The notes: generated from the sequence alone by a model not told the origin. Counted from the stretch's first letter, positions 18,300 to 28,638 are shown. The stretch is 64,000 nt of DNA from Polaromonas sp. (GCF_010365105.1 NZ_JAAFGZ010000011.1:56254-120253); one strand, 5' to 3'. Numbers and translations: made by a program.

Positions 18300-18933
18300 A
18301 ATCGACAGGCTCAGCGCCTTTTACGGCCCGGCCCAAGCCCTGTTCGAGGTGTCGCTTCGCGTGGCGGCCGGCGAGATGGTCGTGTTGCAAGGGCTGAACG
18401 GCGCGGGCAAGTCAACGCTGCTCAAGGCGGTGATGGGGCTGGAAGTGCGCACTGAGGGCACGATTCGTTACCAGATGCCGTCGGGTCTGGCGAACGTCGA
18501 ACGCTGGGAAACCCACCGGCGCGCGCAGGCCGGGCTGGGTTACGTGGCCGAAGACCGTCGGCTGTTCACCGAACTGACGGTGCGCGAAAACCTGCATGTC
18601 GCCGCCGGCCGCAATGCCAAGGCACATGAAGCCCGGGCGCTGGACCTGTTTCCGGTCCTTAAAACCCTGCTCAACCGGCCCGCCGCGCAGATGAGCGGTG
18701 GCCAGCAGCAGATGCTGGCCATTGCCCGTACTCTGATGACCGGCCCGAAAGTCCTGCTGCTTGACGAGCCCTGCGAAGGCATTGCGCCAGTGCTGGTGGC
18801 GTCGATCCGCGATGCCCTGCTGGCCCTCAGGGGCGAAGGCATGGGACTGCTGGTCGTCGAGCAAAATCGCCTGCTGGCCTCGCGCGCCGACCGCTTGCTG
18901 TGGCTGGTTGCGGGTAAAGTCAGGGACTCGTGA
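18286..18933 (+). CDS. livF: Branched-chain amino acid ABC transporter ATPase LivF
   Basis: This 215-residue ATPase starts at ATG 18286 (MRVLEIDRLSAFYG), overlapping livG by 14 bp, with an AAGGGAG ribosome binding site. Walker A is LNGAGKST, the signature is MSGGQQQMLAIARTL, and Walker B is VLLLDEPCEGIAP, all typical of LivF. It is slightly shorter than the usual 230-240 residues at the C terminus. Confidence 0.93.
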   Translation: MRVLEIDRLSAFYGPAQALFEVSLRVAAGEMVVLQGLNGAGKSTLLKAVMGLEVRTEGTIRYQMPSGLANVERWETHRRAQAGLGYVAEDRRLFTELTVRENLHVAAGRNAKAHEARALDLFPVLKTLLNRPAAQMSGGQQQMLAIARTLMTGPKVLLLDEPCEGIAPVLVASIRDALLALRGEGMGLLVVEQNRLLASRADRLLWLVAGKVRDS

Positions 18934-18992
18934 AATGAGCCCGTTTGGGGGACTCATTCATTTTTCAATTTATCGCTACAAAGGACATTGCC

Positions 18993-19346
18993 ATGACGAC
19001 GACTACCACCGCTTCGGGACTGCAGTACGAAGACACCGTGCTGGGCACCGGCGCCATTGCCAAGGCCGGCCAATACGTCAAGGTGCATTACACCGGCTGG
19101 CTGTACAACGACGGCGTGCAGGGCAAGAAATTCGACTCCAGCAAGGACCGTGGCCAGCCCTTCCAGTTTTCGCTGGGCGCCGGTGAAGTGATTCGCGGCT
19201 GGGACGAGGGCGTGCAGGGCATGTCGGTCGGCGGCACGCGTCGCCTGGTCATTCCGGCAGAACTCGGCTACGGCGCGCGCGGTGCAGGCGGCGCGATTCC
19301 ACCGAACGCCACCTTGCTGTTCGAAGTGGACTTTCTCGGCACCTGA
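18993..19346 (+). CDS. FKBP-type peptidyl-prolyl isomerase
   Basis: This 117-residue single-domain, cytosolic FKBP accelerates proline isomerisation during folding. Nearly the whole fold can be followed: [55 protein letters not shown] 18993 is chosen because AAAGGA lies 7 bp before it and the upstream extension has no FKBP character. Confidence 0.95.
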   Translation: MTTTTTASGLQYEDTVLGTGAIAKAGQYVKVHYTGWLYNDGVQGKKFDSSKDRGQPFQFSLGAGEVIRGWDEGVQGMSVGGTRRLVIPAELGYGARGAGGAIPPNATLLFEVDFLGT

Positions 19347-19372
19347 TTGCCGCCGGCAACCATAGGCAAGAA

Positions 19373-19400
19373 GCGCCAGGCCCGGCAGCGGGCCTGGCGC
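19373..19400. repeat. Strong stem-loop after the FKBP gene
   Basis: GCGCCAGGCCC (19373-19383) pairs perfectly with GGGCCTGGCGC (19390-19400). No T-tract follows, so it is more likely an mRNA-stabilising or REP-like hairpin than a canonical terminator. Confidence 0.55.
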
Positions 19401-19435
19401 AACGCATTTCGCTCCACGCGGCTTCAGGGTTCACC

Positions 19436-20632
19436 ATGATCATCACCAGCCTGCTCGACACCGACCTGTACAAGTTCACCATGATGCAGGTGGTGTTGCA
19501 CCAGTTTCCTGCGGCCGAAGTCGAATACAAGTTCAAGTGCCGCAACGCCGGCGCGCCCGGCATCGGCGACCTGTCGTTCTACGTTCACGAGATACGCGAG
19601 GAAATCCGCGGGCTGTGCAGCCTGCAGTTCCAGGATGCCGAGCTGGCCTACCTGAAGGCCATGCGCTTTATCAAGAGCGACTTTGTCGATTTTCTGGGCA
19701 TCTTCCAGCTCAATGAAAAGTATGTCAGCGTCAAGGCCCTGCCTTCGGGCGAGATCGAAGTGGTGATCAAGGGCCCGTGGCTGCACACCATCCTGTTCGA
19801 GATTCCGGTGCTGGCCATCATCAACGAGGTCTATTTCCGCAACACCCAAAAGCAGCCCGACCTTGCCGAAGGCCGCAAGCGCCTGGAAACCAAGATCGGA
19901 CAATTGCAGGTCAGGAGCCTTGCCGACCTCAAGATTGCCGACTACGGCACCCGCCGGCGTTTCAGCAAGGCCTGGCATGAAGAAGTGTTGCGCACGCTGG
20001 TCACCCGCCTGGGCACCGGTGCTGAAGGGCAGCTGGCCGGCACCAGCAATGTGCTGTTTGCCATGAAGCTCGGCTTGATCCCGCTGGGCACGATGGCGCA
20101 TGAATACCTGCAGGCCTGCCAGGCACTGGGGCCGCGGCTGCGCGACAGCCAGGTGTTCGGCTTTGAAATGTGGGCCAAGGAATACCGGGGCGACCTGGGC
20201 ATTGCGCTGTCGGATGTGTACGGCATGAGCGCCTTCCTGCGCGACTTCGACCTGTACTTTTGCAAGCTGTTCGACGGCGCGCGCCACGACAGCGGCGACC
20301 CGTTCCAGTGGGGCGAACGCATGATTGGCCACTATGTGGAAAACCGCGTCGATCCCAAGACCAAGACGCTGATCTTCAGCGACGGGCTCACGGTGCCCCG
20401 GACCATCGAGCTGTACCGGCAGTTCCGGGGGCGCTGCCAGCTGGCCTTTGGCATCGGAACCAACCTGACCAACGACCTGGGCTACGAGCCGCTGCAGATT
20501 GTCATCAAGATGGTGCGTTGCAATGGCCAGCCGGTGGCCAAGCTGTCGGACACGCCGTCCAAGAACATGTGCGACGACGAGAAATACCTGGCCTACCTGC
20601 GTCAGGTGTTCGATGTCGCATCGGTGCGCTGA
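19436..20632 (+). CDS. pncB: Nicotinate phosphoribosyltransferase
   Basis: This 398-residue enzyme converts nicotinate, PRPP and ATP to nicotinate mononucleotide in the Preiss-Handler NAD salvage pathway. The start [20 protein letters not shown] is typical of Pnc[24 protein letters not shown] and [12 protein letters not shown], which contribute to the active site, are intact. Length matches the E. coli enzyme (400 residues). Confidence 0.97.
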   Translation: MIITSLLDTDLYKFTMMQVVLHQFPAAEVEYKFKCRNAGAPGIGDLSFYVHEIREEIRGLCSLQFQDAELAYLKAMRFIKSDFVDFLGIFQLNEKYVSVKALPSGEIEVVIKGPWLHTILFEIPVLAIINEVYFRNTQKQPDLAEGRKRLETKIGQLQVRSLADLKIADYGTRRRFSKAWHEEVLRTLVTRLGTGAEGQLAGTSNVLFAMKLGLIPLGTMAHEYLQACQALGPRLRDSQVFGFEMWAKEYRGDLGIALSDVYGMSAFLRDFDLYFCKLFDGARHDSGDPFQWGERMIGHYVENRVDPKTKTLIFSDGLTVPRTIELYRQFRGRCQLAFGIGTNLTNDLGYEPLQIVIKMVRCNGQPVAKLSDTPSKNMCDDEKYLAYLRQVFDVASVR

Positions 20633-20701
20633 GCAGACCCCTGACCACTGAACCCGCGCTTTCCGGCCACGGGTATTCGAGCTTTTTAACCGGACCTGTC
20701 C

Positions 20702-22114
20702 ATGAAATTTCTTCGCTGCATTGCCGCCTTCGCGCTACTTTGCCTGTCGCCTGGCCTGTCGTTTGCTGCCGCGCTGGATGGCAGCGTGCTGTCGGCGCTG
20801 TATGGCGTGCCGTTTGCCGGCCTGCTGCTGTCGATTGCGTTGTTGCCGCTGCTGGCCCCATTCTTCTGGCATCACCATTTCGGCAAGGTGTCGGCCGCCT
20901 GGTCGCTGGCTTTTTTGTTGCCCTTCGCCGCGATGTACGGCCCGGGCCTGGCGGCGTTCAGCTTCATGCATGCGCTGCTGGAGGAATACATTCCCTTCAT
21001 CCTGCTGCTGACGGCGCTGTTCACCGTCGCCGGCGGCATCCATATCCGGGGCAACCTGCATGGCAGTCCGGGGCTGAACACCGCCATCCTGGGCATTGGC
21101 GCGGTGCTGGCCAGCTTCATGGGTACCACCGGTGCGTCGATGCTGCTGATCCGGCCCCTGATCCGGGCCAACGACAACCGCGCGCACAAGGCGCATGTGG
21201 TGGTGTTCTTCATCTTCATCGTGTCGAACGCGGGCGGCTCGCTGACGCCGCTGGGCGACCCGCCACTGTTCCTGGGCTTCCTCAAGGGCGTGGACTTTTT
21301 CTGGACCGTGCAGCACATCTTTCCCGAAACGCTCTTTCTGGTCGGCTCGCTGCTGGCGATCTTCTTTGCGCTGGATTCCTGGTTTTACCGTCGCCGGGGG
21401 GAAATGCAGCCGATCGACCCGACGCCCGACACCCGGCGCGTCGGTTTTGATGGCGGCGCGAACTTCTGGCTGCTGGGCGCCATTGCCGGGCTGGTGCTGC
21501 TCAGCGGCATCTGGAAGTCGCCCGTGGTGTTCGACATCGCCGGCACCAGCGTCGGCCTGCCCGGCCTGGTGCGCGACGCGGGGCTGGTCGCCATCACCTT
21601 TGTTTCGCTGGCCATCACCTCGACCAAGGTGCATGCAGACAACCAGTTTTCCTGGGGACCGATGGTGGAAGTCGCCAAGCTGTTCGCCGGTATTTTCCTG
21701 ACCATCATCCCGGTGATCGCCATGCTCAAGGCCGGCGCCAATGGCCCTTTCGGTGCGGTGGTGGCCAGCGTGACCCGGCCCGACGGCTCGCCCGACCCGG
21801 CGATGTACTTCTGGGCCACCGGCGCGCTCAGTTCATTTCTGGACAATGCGCCGACCTACCTGGTGTTCTTCAACACCGCCAGCGGCGACCCGCAGGCGCT
21901 GATGACAACGTTCGCCCCGACGCTTGCGGCCATCTCGGCCGGCGCGGTGTTCATGGGCGCCAACACCTACATTGGCAACGCCCCCAATTTGATGGTCAAG
22001 GCCATCGCCGAAGACCGCAACGTGAAAATGCCCAGCTTCTTCGGCTACATGCTGTGGTCGGGCGGTGTCCTGATTCCGCTCTTCGTCATCATGACCTTCC
22101 TCTGGTTCAAGTAA
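20702..22114 (+). CDS. Sodium:proton antiporter-like membrane protein (ion transporter superfamily)
   Basis: This 470-residue polytopic protein has about 12 hydrophobic segments and a cleavable-looking N terminus (MKFLRCIAAFALLCLSPGLSFA). It shows the IT-superfamily pattern NhaD and citrate carriers use: two pseudo-symmetric halves with SNAGGSLTPLGDPP and ALSSFLDNAPTYLVF, then GAVFMGANTYIGNAPN. The usual annotation is Na+/H+ antiporter; substrate specificity is not shown by sequence. Confidence 0.85.
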   Translation: MKFLRCIAAFALLCLSPGLSFAAALDGSVLSALYGVPFAGLLLSIALLPLLAPFFWHHHFGKVSAAWSLAFLLPFAAMYGPGLAAFSFMHALLEEYIPFILLLTALFTVAGGIHIRGNLHGSPGLNTAILGIGAVLASFMGTTGASMLLIRPLIRANDNRAHKAHVVVFFIFIVSNAGGSLTPLGDPPLFLGFLKGVDFFWTVQHIFPETLFLVGSLLAIFFALDSWFYRRRGEMQPIDPTPDTRRVGFDGGANFWLLGAIAGLVLLSGIWKSPVVFDIAGTSVGLPGLVRDAGLVAITFVSLAITSTKVHADNQFSWGPMVEVAKLFAGIFLTIIPVIAMLKAGANGPFGAVVASVTRPDGSPDPAMYFWATGALSSFLDNAPTYLVFFNTASGDPQALMTTFAPTLAAISAGAVFMGANTYIGNAPNLMVKAIAEDRNVKMPSFFGYMLWSGGVLIPLFVIMTFLWFK

Positions 22115-22131
22115 AGAAAGCTAGCCTTCCC

Positions 22132-23118
22132 ATGAGCAAACCCAAGATCCTGATTGCCCGCGCTGTTTTTCCTGAAATCATTGCCCGGCTTGAACAGCAT
22201 TTCGAGGTCGAGTCCAACCAGGACGACCGCATCTGGTCCAAAGCCGATCTGATCGCGCGCTTGCAAGGCAAGGCCGGCGCCTTCACCACCGGCGGCGACC
22301 GCATCGACGGCGACGTGCTGGCTGCCTGTCCGGAACTGAAAATCTGCGCCAACATGGCCGTGGGCTACAACAACTTTGACATCAACGCGATGACCGCTGC
22401 CGGCGTGCTGGCCACAAATGCGCCTGACGTGCTCACGGAAACCACCGCCGACTTCGGCTTTGCGCTGCTGATGGCCACGGCCCGGCGCATCACCGAAAGC
22501 GAACATTTCCTGCGCGCCGGGCAATGGACGAAATGGAGTTACGACATGTTTGCCGGCTCCGACATCCATGGCAGCGTGCTGGGCATTTTGGGCATGGGCC
22601 GCATCGGGCAGGGCATCGCCAAGCGCGGCGCGCTTGGCTTTGGCATGAAGGTGATCTACCACAACCGCTCAAGGCTCGACGCCGCGCTCGAAGCCGAATG
22701 CCAGGCCCGCTATGTCGGCAAGGAAGAACTCCTCAAGACCGCCGACCATCTGGTGCTGGTGCTGCCGTATTCACCGGCTTCGCACCACGCCATCGGCGCC
22801 GCCGAACTCGCGCTGATGAAGCAGACCGCGACGCTGGTCAACATTGCACGCGGCGGCATTGTCGATGACGTGGCACTGGCAGCGGCCTTGCGCAACAAGA
22901 CCATTGCAGCGGCGGGCCTCGATGTATTCGAGGGCGAGCCGTCGGTGCATCCCGACCTGCTGACCGTGCCGAATGTGGTGCTGACGCCGCACATCGCCAG
23001 CGCCACGCTGCCGACGCGCCTGGCCATGGCCAGCCTGGCGGCCGATAACCTGATTGCTTTTTTTACAGGAAAAAAGCCTCTCACGCCCTTGAATCCTGAA
23101 GTGACAGCTATCAAATAA
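22132..23118 (+). CDS. 2-hydroxyacid dehydrogenase (glyoxylate/hydroxypyruvate reductase type)
   Basis: This 328-residue NAD(P)-dependent D-2-hydroxyacid dehydrogenase has the Rossmann motif GILGMGRIGQGIAKR in the middle and the catalytic trio as NIARGG (Arg), FEGEP (Glu) and LTPHIASAT (His). The sequence is closest in style to glyoxylate reductase / D-glycerate dehydrogenase (GyaR/GhrB). ATG 22132 is 17 bp past the antiporter stop, suggesting one transcript. Confidence 0.9.
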   Translation: MSKPKILIARAVFPEIIARLEQHFEVESNQDDRIWSKADLIARLQGKAGAFTTGGDRIDGDVLAACPELKICANMAVGYNNFDINAMTAAGVLATNAPDVLTETTADFGFALLMATARRITESEHFLRAGQWTKWSYDMFAGSDIHGSVLGILGMGRIGQGIAKRGALGFGMKVIYHNRSRLDAALEAECQARYVGKEELLKTADHLVLVLPYSPASHHAIGAAELALMKQTATLVNIARGGIVDDVALAAALRNKTIAAAGLDVFEGEPSVHPDLLTVPNVVLTPHIASATLPTRLAMASLAADNLIAFFTGKKPLTPLNPEVTAIK

Positions 23119-23121
23119 AGA

Positions 23122-24486
23122 GTGACTTATTCCCTTGAATTCTGGCTGGCGGCGGCGCTGCTGCTGGCCAACCTGCTGCTGCTGGTCTGGCTGCTTGTGC
23201 GCAAGCCGGCGCCCGTTCCTGTTTCTGCCGAAGGCCATGCCGAACTGCTCAACGGGTTTGCCGACATCAACGACCGTCTGGAGCGCGAACTGCGCCGCGA
23301 AATCAACGACAGCTCGCGCGGCAGCCGCCAGGAACTGGCCTCGACGCTGGCCACCTTCCAGCAAACGCTGGTGCAGCAAAGCGCCGAAGCCACGCGCACG
23401 CAGAACACCCAGATCGATGCCTTTTCCCGCCAGCTCAGCGTGCTCCAGCAAAGCCTGTCCGACACGTTGACGACCCAGTTGCAGTCGGTCAGTGAATCGA
23501 ATGCCCGTCGCATGGGCGAGGTGCGTGAAACGCTGGCGCACCAGCTGGCGCAGCTGCAGCAGACCAATTCAGCCAAGCTCGATGAAATGCGCCGAACCGT
23601 CGATGAAAAACTGCAGAACACGCTGGAAGCGCGGCTGGGCCAGAGCTTCAAGCAGGTTGCCGACCGGCTCGAACAGGTGCACAAGGGGCTGGGTGAAATG
23701 CAGACGCTGGCGCAGGGCGTGGGCGACCTCAAGCATTTGCTGACGAATGTGAAGACGCGCGGCATTTTTGGCGAAGCCCAGCTGGCCGCGCTGCTGGAGC
23801 AGGTGTTCACCGTGGAGCAGTACGCCGCGCAGGTCGTGACCCGGCGCGGCGGCAAGAACCCGGTCGATTTCGCCATCAAGCTGCCGGGCCGGTCCGATTC
23901 GGGCGAGCCGCTGTGGCTGCCCATCGATGCGAAGTTTCCGAACGAAGATTACGAACGCCTGCTCGATGCGCAGCAGCGCGCTGACGGGCCGGGCGCCGAG
24001 AGTGCCGGCAAGGCGCTGGAAATGCGCATCCGGCTTGAGGCGAAATCAATCTCTGAAAAATACATCGAGCCGCCCTACACCACCGACTTTGCCATTTTGT
24101 TTTTGCCGACCGAGGGCCTGTATGCCGAGGTGCTGCGCCGTCCGGGCCTGATCGAATGCCTGCAGCGCGAGCACCGCATCACGCTGGCCGGCCCGACCAC
24201 ACTGCTGGCCATGCTCAACTCCCTGCAAATGGGCTTTCGCACGCTGGCGCTGGAGAAGCGTTCCAGCGAAGTCTGGCAGGTGCTGGGGGCGGTCAAGACC
24301 GAGTTCGGCAAGTTCGGCGACGTGCTGGCCAAGGTCAAGTCGCAGACCGAAACCGTCCTCAACACGCTCAGCAGCGCCGAGCAGCGCAGCCGGGTCATGG
24401 GCAAGGCGTTGCGCAATGTCGAGGCCCTGCCTGACTCGGAAGCGGTCCGGCTGATTCCGCTGGACAAGGAACTGGAGCCGGAGTGA
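23122..24486 (+). CDS. rmuC: DNA recombination protein RmuC
   Basis: This 454-residue RmuC has an N-terminal membrane helix (residues 5-25, LAAALLLANLLLLVWLL), a long coiled coil of about 190 residues, and the C-terminal RmuC domain with its PD-(D/E)XK-like core (GIFGEAQLAALLEQ, KNPVDFAIKLPG, LPIDAKFPNEDYERL). It limits inversion between short repeats; a nuclease role is inferred for the family. GTG start at 23122, 3 bp after the previous stop. Confidence 0.94.
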   Translation: MTYSLEFWLAAALLLANLLLLVWLLVRKPAPVPVSAEGHAELLNGFADINDRLERELRREINDSSRGSRQELASTLATFQQTLVQQSAEATRTQNTQIDAFSRQLSVLQQSLSDTLTTQLQSVSESNARRMGEVRETLAHQLAQLQQTNSAKLDEMRRTVDEKLQNTLEARLGQSFKQVADRLEQVHKGLGEMQTLAQGVGDLKHLLTNVKTRGIFGEAQLAALLEQVFTVEQYAAQVVTRRGGKNPVDFAIKLPGRSDSGEPLWLPIDAKFPNEDYERLLDAQQRADGPGAESAGKALEMRIRLEAKSISEKYIEPPYTTDFAILFLPTEGLYAEVLRRPGLIECLQREHRITLAGPTTLLAMLNSLQMGFRTLALEKRSSEVWQVLGAVKTEFGKFGDVLAKVKSQTETVLNTLSSAEQRSRVMGKALRNVEALPDSEAVRLIPLDKELEPE

Positions 24487-24499
24487 GCGCCGCCGCCGC

Positions 24500-25696
24500 A
24501 TGACGCCCGAACTGGCCCGACTGATCCTGGCGCAGGTCTGTCTGCACGCCTGCATGGCCGGCACGCGCATGTCAGCGCCCCTGCTGGCGCTTCGCGAAGG
24601 CTACAGCCCCGCGGCCGTGGGCGTGCTGCTGGCGCTGTTTGCCCTGACGCAGGTGTTTCTGGCGCTGCCGGCAGGCCGCTTTGCCGACCGGCATGGCCTG
24701 CGGCGCCCGGTCAGCTACGGCGTTCTTGCCGCCATGGCCGGGGCGGGCGCTGCCGTCGCTTTCCCGGTGTTTCCGGTGCTGTGCCTGGCCGCGCTGCTGA
24801 CGGGTGGCGCCACTGGCGTGGCCACCATTGCCCTGCAGCGCCATGTGGGGCGGGCGGCGGGTGGCGTTCTGCAACTGCGCAAGGTGTTCAGCTGGCTGGC
24901 GATCGGCCCGGCCATCTCCAATTTTGTCGGCCCGTTTTCCGCCGGACTGCTGATCGACCATGCCGGCACGTCACCGGGCAGCCTGACGGGTTACCGGGCA
25001 GCGTTTTTCCTGATGGCGCTGCTGCCGCTCGTTACCTGGTTCCTGGTACGCCAAACCCGTGAACTGCCTGCCTTGCTGGCTGCAAGCGATGGCACACGGC
25101 CCAAGGCATGGGATTTGCTGCGCGATCCGATGTTTCGTCGCCTGATGTGCGTGAACTGGTTGTTGTCATCGTGCTGGGATGTGCACACCTTCGTCGTGCC
25201 GGTGCTGGGCTTCGAGCGCGGCATCAGCGCCTCGGTGATCGGCACGATCCTGGGCGCTTTTGCGCTGGCCGCCGCCGCCATTCGCCTGCTGATGCCATGG
25301 CTGGCCGCGCACCTGAAGGAATGGAAGGTGCTGGCCACTTCGATGCTGGCAACGGCCTTGCTGTTTGGAATTTATCCCTTCACACGCTCGGCGCTCGGCA
25401 TGGGGATGTGCTCGGTGCTGCTGGGTTTTTCGCTGGGCATGGTGCAGCCCATGATCATGAGCATGCTGCACCAGATCACGCCCGAGGCGCGGCATGGGGA
25501 GGCCCTGGGCCTGCGGCTGATGGCCATCAACGCTTCCAGCGTGCTGATGCCGATGCTGTTCGGATCGGCCGGTGCACTGGTCGGCATTGCCGGCGTGTTC
25601 TGGGCGACAGGCGCCGTGGTGGGCCTGGGCTCGCGCCTGGCCTGGCTGCTCAGGGACAGCATCGCCGCTGCACCGCATGGCAAAACGCCAGGCTGA
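24500..25696 (+). CDS. Major facilitator superfamily transporter
   Basis: This 398-residue membrane protein has 12 hydrophobic segments. The loop 2-3 motif is present as GRFADRHGLRRPV, the MFS gate signature. No binding residues suggest a substrate; drug or metabolite efflux is possible. It starts 13 bp after rmuC and converges with the LOG gene. Confidence 0.8.
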   Translation: MTPELARLILAQVCLHACMAGTRMSAPLLALREGYSPAAVGVLLALFALTQVFLALPAGRFADRHGLRRPVSYGVLAAMAGAGAAVAFPVFPVLCLAALLTGGATGVATIALQRHVGRAAGGVLQLRKVFSWLAIGPAISNFVGPFSAGLLIDHAGTSPGSLTGYRAAFFLMALLPLVTWFLVRQTRELPALLAASDGTRPKAWDLLRDPMFRRLMCVNWLLSSCWDVHTFVVPVLGFERGISASVIGTILGAFALAAAAIRLLMPWLAAHLKEWKVLATSMLATALLFGIYPFTRSALGMGMCSVLLGFSLGMVQPMIMSMLHQITPEARHGEALGLRLMAINASSVLMPMLFGSAGALVGIAGVFWATGAVVGLGSRLAWLLRDSIAAAPHGKTPG

Positions 25697-25735
25697 TGCC
25701 CGGCTGCCGCCGTTTCTGCCAGCGGGGCAGGGAAC

Positions 25736-26599
25736 TCAAAGTTCGTAAAAGTTCTTGATCGTGTCCCAGGCGGCCTGCGGCTCATCGACATACTGGATAA
25801 GGTCCAGGTCCTGCGGTGAAATCGAGCCTTCCTCGATCATCACGTCGAAGTTGAACAGCCGTTTCCAGTATTCAGTGCCAAAAAGAATGATCGGCACGGG
25901 CTTGGCCTTCTTGGTCTGCACCAGCGTGATGACCTCGAACAGCTCGTCGAGTGTTCCGAAACCGCCGGGAAAAGCCACCAGTGCCTTGGCACGCATCATG
26001 AAATGCATCTTGCGCAAGGCAAAGTAGTGGAACTTGAAGTTCAGTGATGGCGAAACATACGGGTTCGAGCCTTGCTCGTGCGGCAGCACGATGTTCAGGC
26101 CGACGGTCAGCGCGCCCATTTCCTGCGCGCCGCGGTTGGCCGCTTCCATGATGCCGGGACCGCCGCCAGTGCAGATGAACAACTGCTCGGCCGACGGACG
26201 CGGGTTGCTGTAGCCCGCCACGATGCGTGCAAACAGGCGCGCCTGGTCGTAATACCCGGCATTGCGCATGTGGCGCTGGGCCAGTGCCAGCGCGGCTTCG
26301 TCATCGCCTTGCTCGGCCAGGACGAGCGCTGCCTGGGCTTGCTCAGGCGCCGGAAAGCGCGCACTGCCGAACACCACGATGGTATTTTCAATGCCCTGGG
26401 CCTGCTGGTCGATTTCGGGCTTGAGCATTTCAAGCTGGATGCGGATGGCGCGGGTTTCGCGCCGCAGCAGGAATTCCGGATCGGCAAAGGCCAGACGGTT
26501 GGCGTCGGGCCGCAGCGGCGCGCTGTCAGTGGATAGGGAATGCAGTTCAGCCCAGGCATTGGCCAGCCGGTCTTCGGATAAGTCTTGTGTTTGTTCCAT
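25736..26599 (-). CDS. LOG-family nucleotide phosphoribohydrolase-like protein
   Basis: This 287-residue protein has the lysine-decarboxylase-like Rossmann domain of the LOG family in its C-terminal two thirds: GGGPGIMEAANRGA and the diagnostic PGGFGTLDELFE. Known LOG proteins release cytokinin bases from their ribotides or act as pyrimidine/purine nucleosidases. The N-terminal 90 residues are an extra helical segment seen in the longer bacterial subgroup. ATG 26599 (MEQTQDLSED) is preferred to extensions into the efp terminator region. Confidence 0.87.
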   Translation of the reverse strand: MEQTQDLSEDRLANAWAELHSLSTDSAPLRPDANRLAFADPEFLLRRETRAIRIQLEMLKPEIDQQAQGIENTIVVFGSARFPAPEQAQAALVLAEQGDDEAALALAQRHMRNAGYYDQARLFARIVAGYSNPRPSAEQLFICTGGGPGIMEAANRGAQEMGALTVGLNIVLPHEQGSNPYVSPSLNFKFHYFALRKMHFMMRAKALVAFPGGFGTLDELFEVITLVQTKKAKPVPIILFGTEYWKRLFNFDVMIEEGSISPQDLDLIQYVDEPQAAWDTIKNFYEL

Positions 26600-26730
26600 G
26601 GGCTTGGGTTTCGGTGAGGCGTGAACCGGGTGGTTGACCACCCGGTCACGCGTTAGGCAAGGTAAGGAAAGCGACGGGTAACGCAACCATCATAAAGACG
26701 GTTTGTGTCGCGCTTGGTGCGGGGAAATAA

Positions 26731-26757
26731 AAAAAGGCTCCCAATGGGAGCCTTTTG
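26731..26757. terminator. Terminator of efp (may act both ways)
   Basis: AAAAGGCTCCC at 26732-26742 pairs with GGGAGCCTTTT at 26746-26756 around a 3-nt loop. On the minus strand a run of T residues follows, so it ends efp transcripts. Confidence 0.85.
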
Positions 26758-26778
26758 GCGGGGCAGGATGATGCCGGA

Positions 26779-27333
26779 TCAGACACGCTTGCGGTATTCG
26801 CCGGTACGGGTGTCGATTTCAACCACGTCCCCCTGGGCCACGAAGATTGGCACGCCGATTTCAAAACCGGTGGCCAGCTTGGCCGGCTTGAGCACCTTGC
26901 CGGACGTGTCGCCCTTGACGGCGGGCTCGGTCCAGGTGATCTCGCGCTGCACGCTGGTGGGCACTTCGACCGAAATCGCCTTGCCGTCATAGAAAACGAC
27001 TTCGAGTTCCATGCCGTCTTGCAGGTAGTTCAGCGAGTCGCCCATGTTTTCGGCTTCGACTTCGTACTGGTTGTAATCGGCGTCCATGCAGATGTACATC
27101 GGGTCGGCAAAGTAGGAATAGGTGCATTCCTTCTTGTCCAGGAAAACCTGGTCGAGCTTGTCGTCGGCCTTGAAGACCTGCTCGGTGTTGAAGCTGGCAA
27201 TCAGGCTTTTCAGCTTCATGCGCACGGTGGCGGAGTTGCGCCCGCCGCGGCTGTATTCGGTTTTCAGCACGACCATCGGGTCCTTGCCGTGCATGATGAC
27301 GTTACCGACGCGGATTTCTTGAGCGATTTTCAT
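26779..27333 (-). CDS. efp: Elongation factor P
   Basis: This 184-residue EF-P rescues ribosomes stalled on polyproline. The residue at the tip of domain I is R32 ([10 protein letters not shown]), not lysine, which marks the arginine-rhamnosylated EF-P subtype. The gene for the rhamnosyltransferase EarP is directly upstream on the same strand, confirming the pairing. Full length and well conserved. Confidence 0.97.
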   Translation of the reverse strand: MKIAQEIRVGNVIMHGKDPMVVLKTEYSRGGRNSATVRMKLKSLIASFNTEQVFKADDKLDQVFLDKKECTYSYFADPMYICMDADYNQYEVEAENMGDSLNYLQDGMELEVVFYDGKAISVEVPTSVQREITWTEPAVKGDTSGKVLKPAKLATGFEIGVPIFVAQGDVVEIDTRTGEYRKRV

Positions 27334-27510
27334 AGCAATTTCAGTGTGTTGGACCGCTGACCCTGTGCGGCTGTGGTGCAGGTTCTGCGGCGGGTTATAA
27401 GACCAAAACCAGGACCGGTTACGGGGGCAGTGACAGCACCAGTGACAGGGCCGGTTTTCAGGCCATTCATGCGTCTTGCCTCAACAGGCCGGACCGCAAA
27501 ACGCATGATT

Positions 27511-28638
27511 TTAGCGGTTTTTTGCCACAAAGCTAAGCAGCTTGGTGCACAGGTCGTTCTGGTGCATCAAGCGCTCGCGGGCGCTCCGAACGCAGGCTTG
27601 CCAGTCCTGCAGGTCGCGCCGCCCGTCAAGTGCCGCTTCATCACCGGCACCCACCCGGTTCCACGCCTGGTGAAAGCGGCGCAGCGAAGGCGGCGCTTCA
27701 AGCAGGTCGAGAAAGGCGTCCAGCTTGGCCAGGTGCGCTGCATCGTCCTGCGGATAGATTTGCCAGACCAGCGGTTTGCCGGCCCAGAGGGCGCGCACCA
27801 GCGAGTCCTCGCCGCGCACGAAATTCAGGTCGCAGGCCCACAGGAGATGGTCGAATTCATTCTGGGTCAACTGCGGCAGATATGAAATTGATAGCTGCTT
27901 GTGCCCGCTGGTATTGCGCAACAGACCTGTTTTGTCATTAAAAGTGGCTTGAACGGCATGGCTTGCCCGGCCGGCCGCAACGAGCAGGTGCACCGGCTCG
28001 CCGTCCAGGCCGTGCTGATCCATCTGCTTCAGCAGGCCTGGCAGCGCGCCGGGTTCGTAACAGAACAGCGAAACCAGCCTTTCCCCCCTGAACGCAATGC
28101 CTTGCGCGGCCAGCCAGGCCTGCCGGTCAAAGCGGGCCTGCCGGTCGGCCAGTCCGGGCTCGCGCAACAGGCCGCCGGTGGCTGCTGTAAAGCCCGGGTA
28201 GAAAAACCATTTGTTCCAGCCCGCCGCCGGGCCGCGCTGGACCCGCGAGGGCAGGGCATGGCAACGCTCGACATACGCCTCAGCAGACAGGTATTCCAGG
28301 TTAATCCATACGGGTTTCAGGCCGTTTGCGCTTTGCTGGTCTGCACAAGCAGCTATGAATTCAGGATCTGCATCACATCCGAACGCTTCGATCAGCACAT
28401 CGCAGGGCTGCGAGGCCAAATCCGCAGCCTGGAGGTCGAAAGGCTGTGTCCAGGCAACAACCTGAACATTGTCGCAACCGCCAGGCGCCATCCATTGCAG
28501 CGCGCCAGCGTCGTCCACCCACAGGCGCACCCGGTGGCCGCGCGTCGCCAGGTCGGCCGCCAGACGCCAGCACACGCCAATGTCCCCGTAGTTGTCGATG
28601 ACTTTGCAAAAAATGTCCCATTGCAGGCGGTGATTCAT
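27511..28638 (-). CDS. earP: EF-P arginine rhamnosyltransferase EarP
   Basis: This 375-residue glycosyltransferase (GT104) transfers rhamnose from dTDP-L-rhamnose to Arg32 of EF-P. The N-terminal [21 protein letters not shown] holds the catalytic Asp region, and the C-terminal nucleotide-sugar site is [23 protein letters not shown] 28638 ([11 protein letters not shown]) is the family start; it leaves 43 bp to the divergent uvrC. Confidence 0.95.
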   Translation of the reverse strand: MNHRLQWDIFCKVIDNYGDIGVCWRLAADLATRGHRVRLWVDDAGALQWMAPGGCDNVQVVAWTQPFDLQAADLASQPCDVLIEAFGCDADPEFIAACADQQSANGLKPVWINLEYLSAEAYVERCHALPSRVQRGPAAGWNKWFFYPGFTAATGGLLREPGLADRQARFDRQAWLAAQGIAFRGERLVSLFCYEPGALPGLLKQMDQHGLDGEPVHLLVAAGRASHAVQATFNDKTGLLRNTSGHKQLSISYLPQLTQNEFDHLLWACDLNFVRGEDSLVRALWAGKPLVWQIYPQDDAAHLAKLDAFLDLLEAPPSLRRFHQAWNRVGAGDEAALDGRRDLQDWQACVRSARERLMHQNDLCTKLLSFVAKNR

